6,944 bases of DNA from Chromatiales bacterium (GTDB taxonomy: Bacteria > Pseudomonadota > Gammaproteobacteria > SZUA-152), in the NCBI GenBank assembly GCA_026999335.1, contig JALTPW010000961.1, positions 1 to 6,944 on the forward strand, given 5' to 3'. Positions within the stretch are counted from its first letter, which is position 1. Each line of letters begins with the position of its first letter. Position numbers and translations under genes: made by a program. Of the stretch, positions 6,683-6,944 are shown one piece after another. The notes under the pieces were generated by a model. The model searched no databases and was not told where the DNA came from. It saw only the letters and a program-made list of their open reading frames with translations.

Positions 6683-6811
6683 GCCTAACGCCTAGGGTAA
6701 CCAGGCGCCGAGTTTGTATGATTTACTTGATGCCGTGATGGTATTAAACATGGCTCCATTCCTTGATTTAACCTCCGCAGTAGGCGGTCTGCGTTGACCC
6801 AATTGTTATGT
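6683..6811 (-). mobile_element. Integron attC recombination site
   Basis: Read on the minus strand, the site opens with ACATAAC (R'') followed by AATTGGGTCAACGC, and closes with GGTTACCC, a 4-base spacer and GCGTTAGGC. The last seven bases, GTTAGGC (6689-6683), match the R' core GTTRRRY exactly. The arms pair as attC arms do: TAAC with GTTA (R), then GGGTCAAC with GTTACCC (L) leaving one unpaired C, then CGCC with GGCG. An unpaired base in the L stem is typical and sets strand choice by the integrase. The length of 129 bases is in the usual range of about 57-141. The upstream gene's TAA stop lies inside R'', as often in cassettes. Strand exchange would fall between 6689 and 6688. Confidence 0.75.
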
Positions 6812-6943
6812 TTTTAGTTGGCCTAAATTGAATATTAACTCACTTGCTAATACAGCCTTATTTGATGACAACTCAGATACCAACCGCTCACACCCATACT
6901 TGCTATCCACTGGTATTGGAAATAAGGGGAGCGAGGGGTCGGG
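6806..6943 (-). CDS. 3' end of a cassette gene, truncated by the window edge
   Basis: The minus strand is open from the window edge for 45 codons to TAA (6808-6806), which forms part of the attC R'' box. The visible C-terminus includes FPIPVDSKYGCERLVSEL and ends FNLGQLKT. I see no recognisable motif. A long open frame that ends exactly in the attC is the usual layout of a cassette gene, which supports its being real although no start is visible. The first codons at the edge are C-rich and may be less reliable. Confidence 0.5.
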   Translation of the reverse strand, partial: PDPSLPLFPIPVDSKYGCERLVSELSSNKAVLASELIFNLGQLKT

Positions 6944-6944
6944 G

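Noticed and set aside
6683..6811. attC read in the plus orientation
   Set aside because: In plus orientation the 3' core would be GTTATGT, off consensus, and the adjoining gene would point away. In minus orientation the core is perfect, and a stop codon falls in R''.
1..6944. CRISPR array, tRNA, rRNA or insertion sequence
   Set aside because: No regularly spaced direct repeats, no cloverleaf or rRNA-like segment, and no transposase-like frame or paired terminal repeats were seen.

Overview
The window (6,944 bases, moderately GC-rich for most of its length) carries a complete four-gene plus-strand operon that I read as a dissimilatory iodate reductase cluster. The order is di-haem peroxidase (186-1316), di-haem peroxidase (1333-2598), Rieske subunit idrB (2630-3229) and molybdopterin subunit idrA (3329-6037). 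The large and small subunits belong to the arsenite oxidase (AioA/AioB) branch of the DMSO reductase superfamily. An AioBA-like pair transcribed behind two tandem c-type di-haem peroxidases is the arrangement known for idrABP1P2 in Pseudomonas sp. SCT and Denitromonas. The host is most likely a proteobacterium, perhaps a gammaproteobacterium; no taxonomic marker is present, so this is inference.

How the genes work together (established model, applied by inference): IdrB is exported by the Tat pathway and should carry the signal-less, folded IdrA with it. In the periplasm, electrons pass through the Rieske 2Fe-2S centre and the 3Fe-4S cluster of IdrA to the Mo-bis-pyranopterin site, where iodate is reduced. 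The two Sec-exported di-haem proteins are thought to remove H2O2 formed during turnover. Both carry a Tyr at the position of the distal haem Met of classical bacterial cytochrome c peroxidases, which makes them MauG-like. Their other active-site motifs have diverged in complementary ways.

Regulation: the leader (1-185) has a candidate sigma-54 -24/-12 element at 75-90, followed by a perfect CCCTAT/ATAGGG inverted repeat. Each gene has a good Shine-Dalgarno sequence. A large imperfect hairpin (3247-3302) lies between idrB and idrA, and a strong intrinsic terminator (6055-6104) closes the operon.

From about 6110 to the end the character changes: the DNA is AT-rich, genes are on the minus strand, and the layout is that of integron gene cassettes. 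A well-formed attC site (6683-6811, minus orientation) separates the truncated 3' end of one cassette gene (6806-6943, whose TAA lies in the attC R'' box) from a second cassette gene (6200-6658, TTG start, one membrane segment, unknown function). A weak attC-like end lies at 6121-6175. The iodate reductase operon therefore seems to abut, tail to tail, an integron cassette array or a cluster of attC sites.
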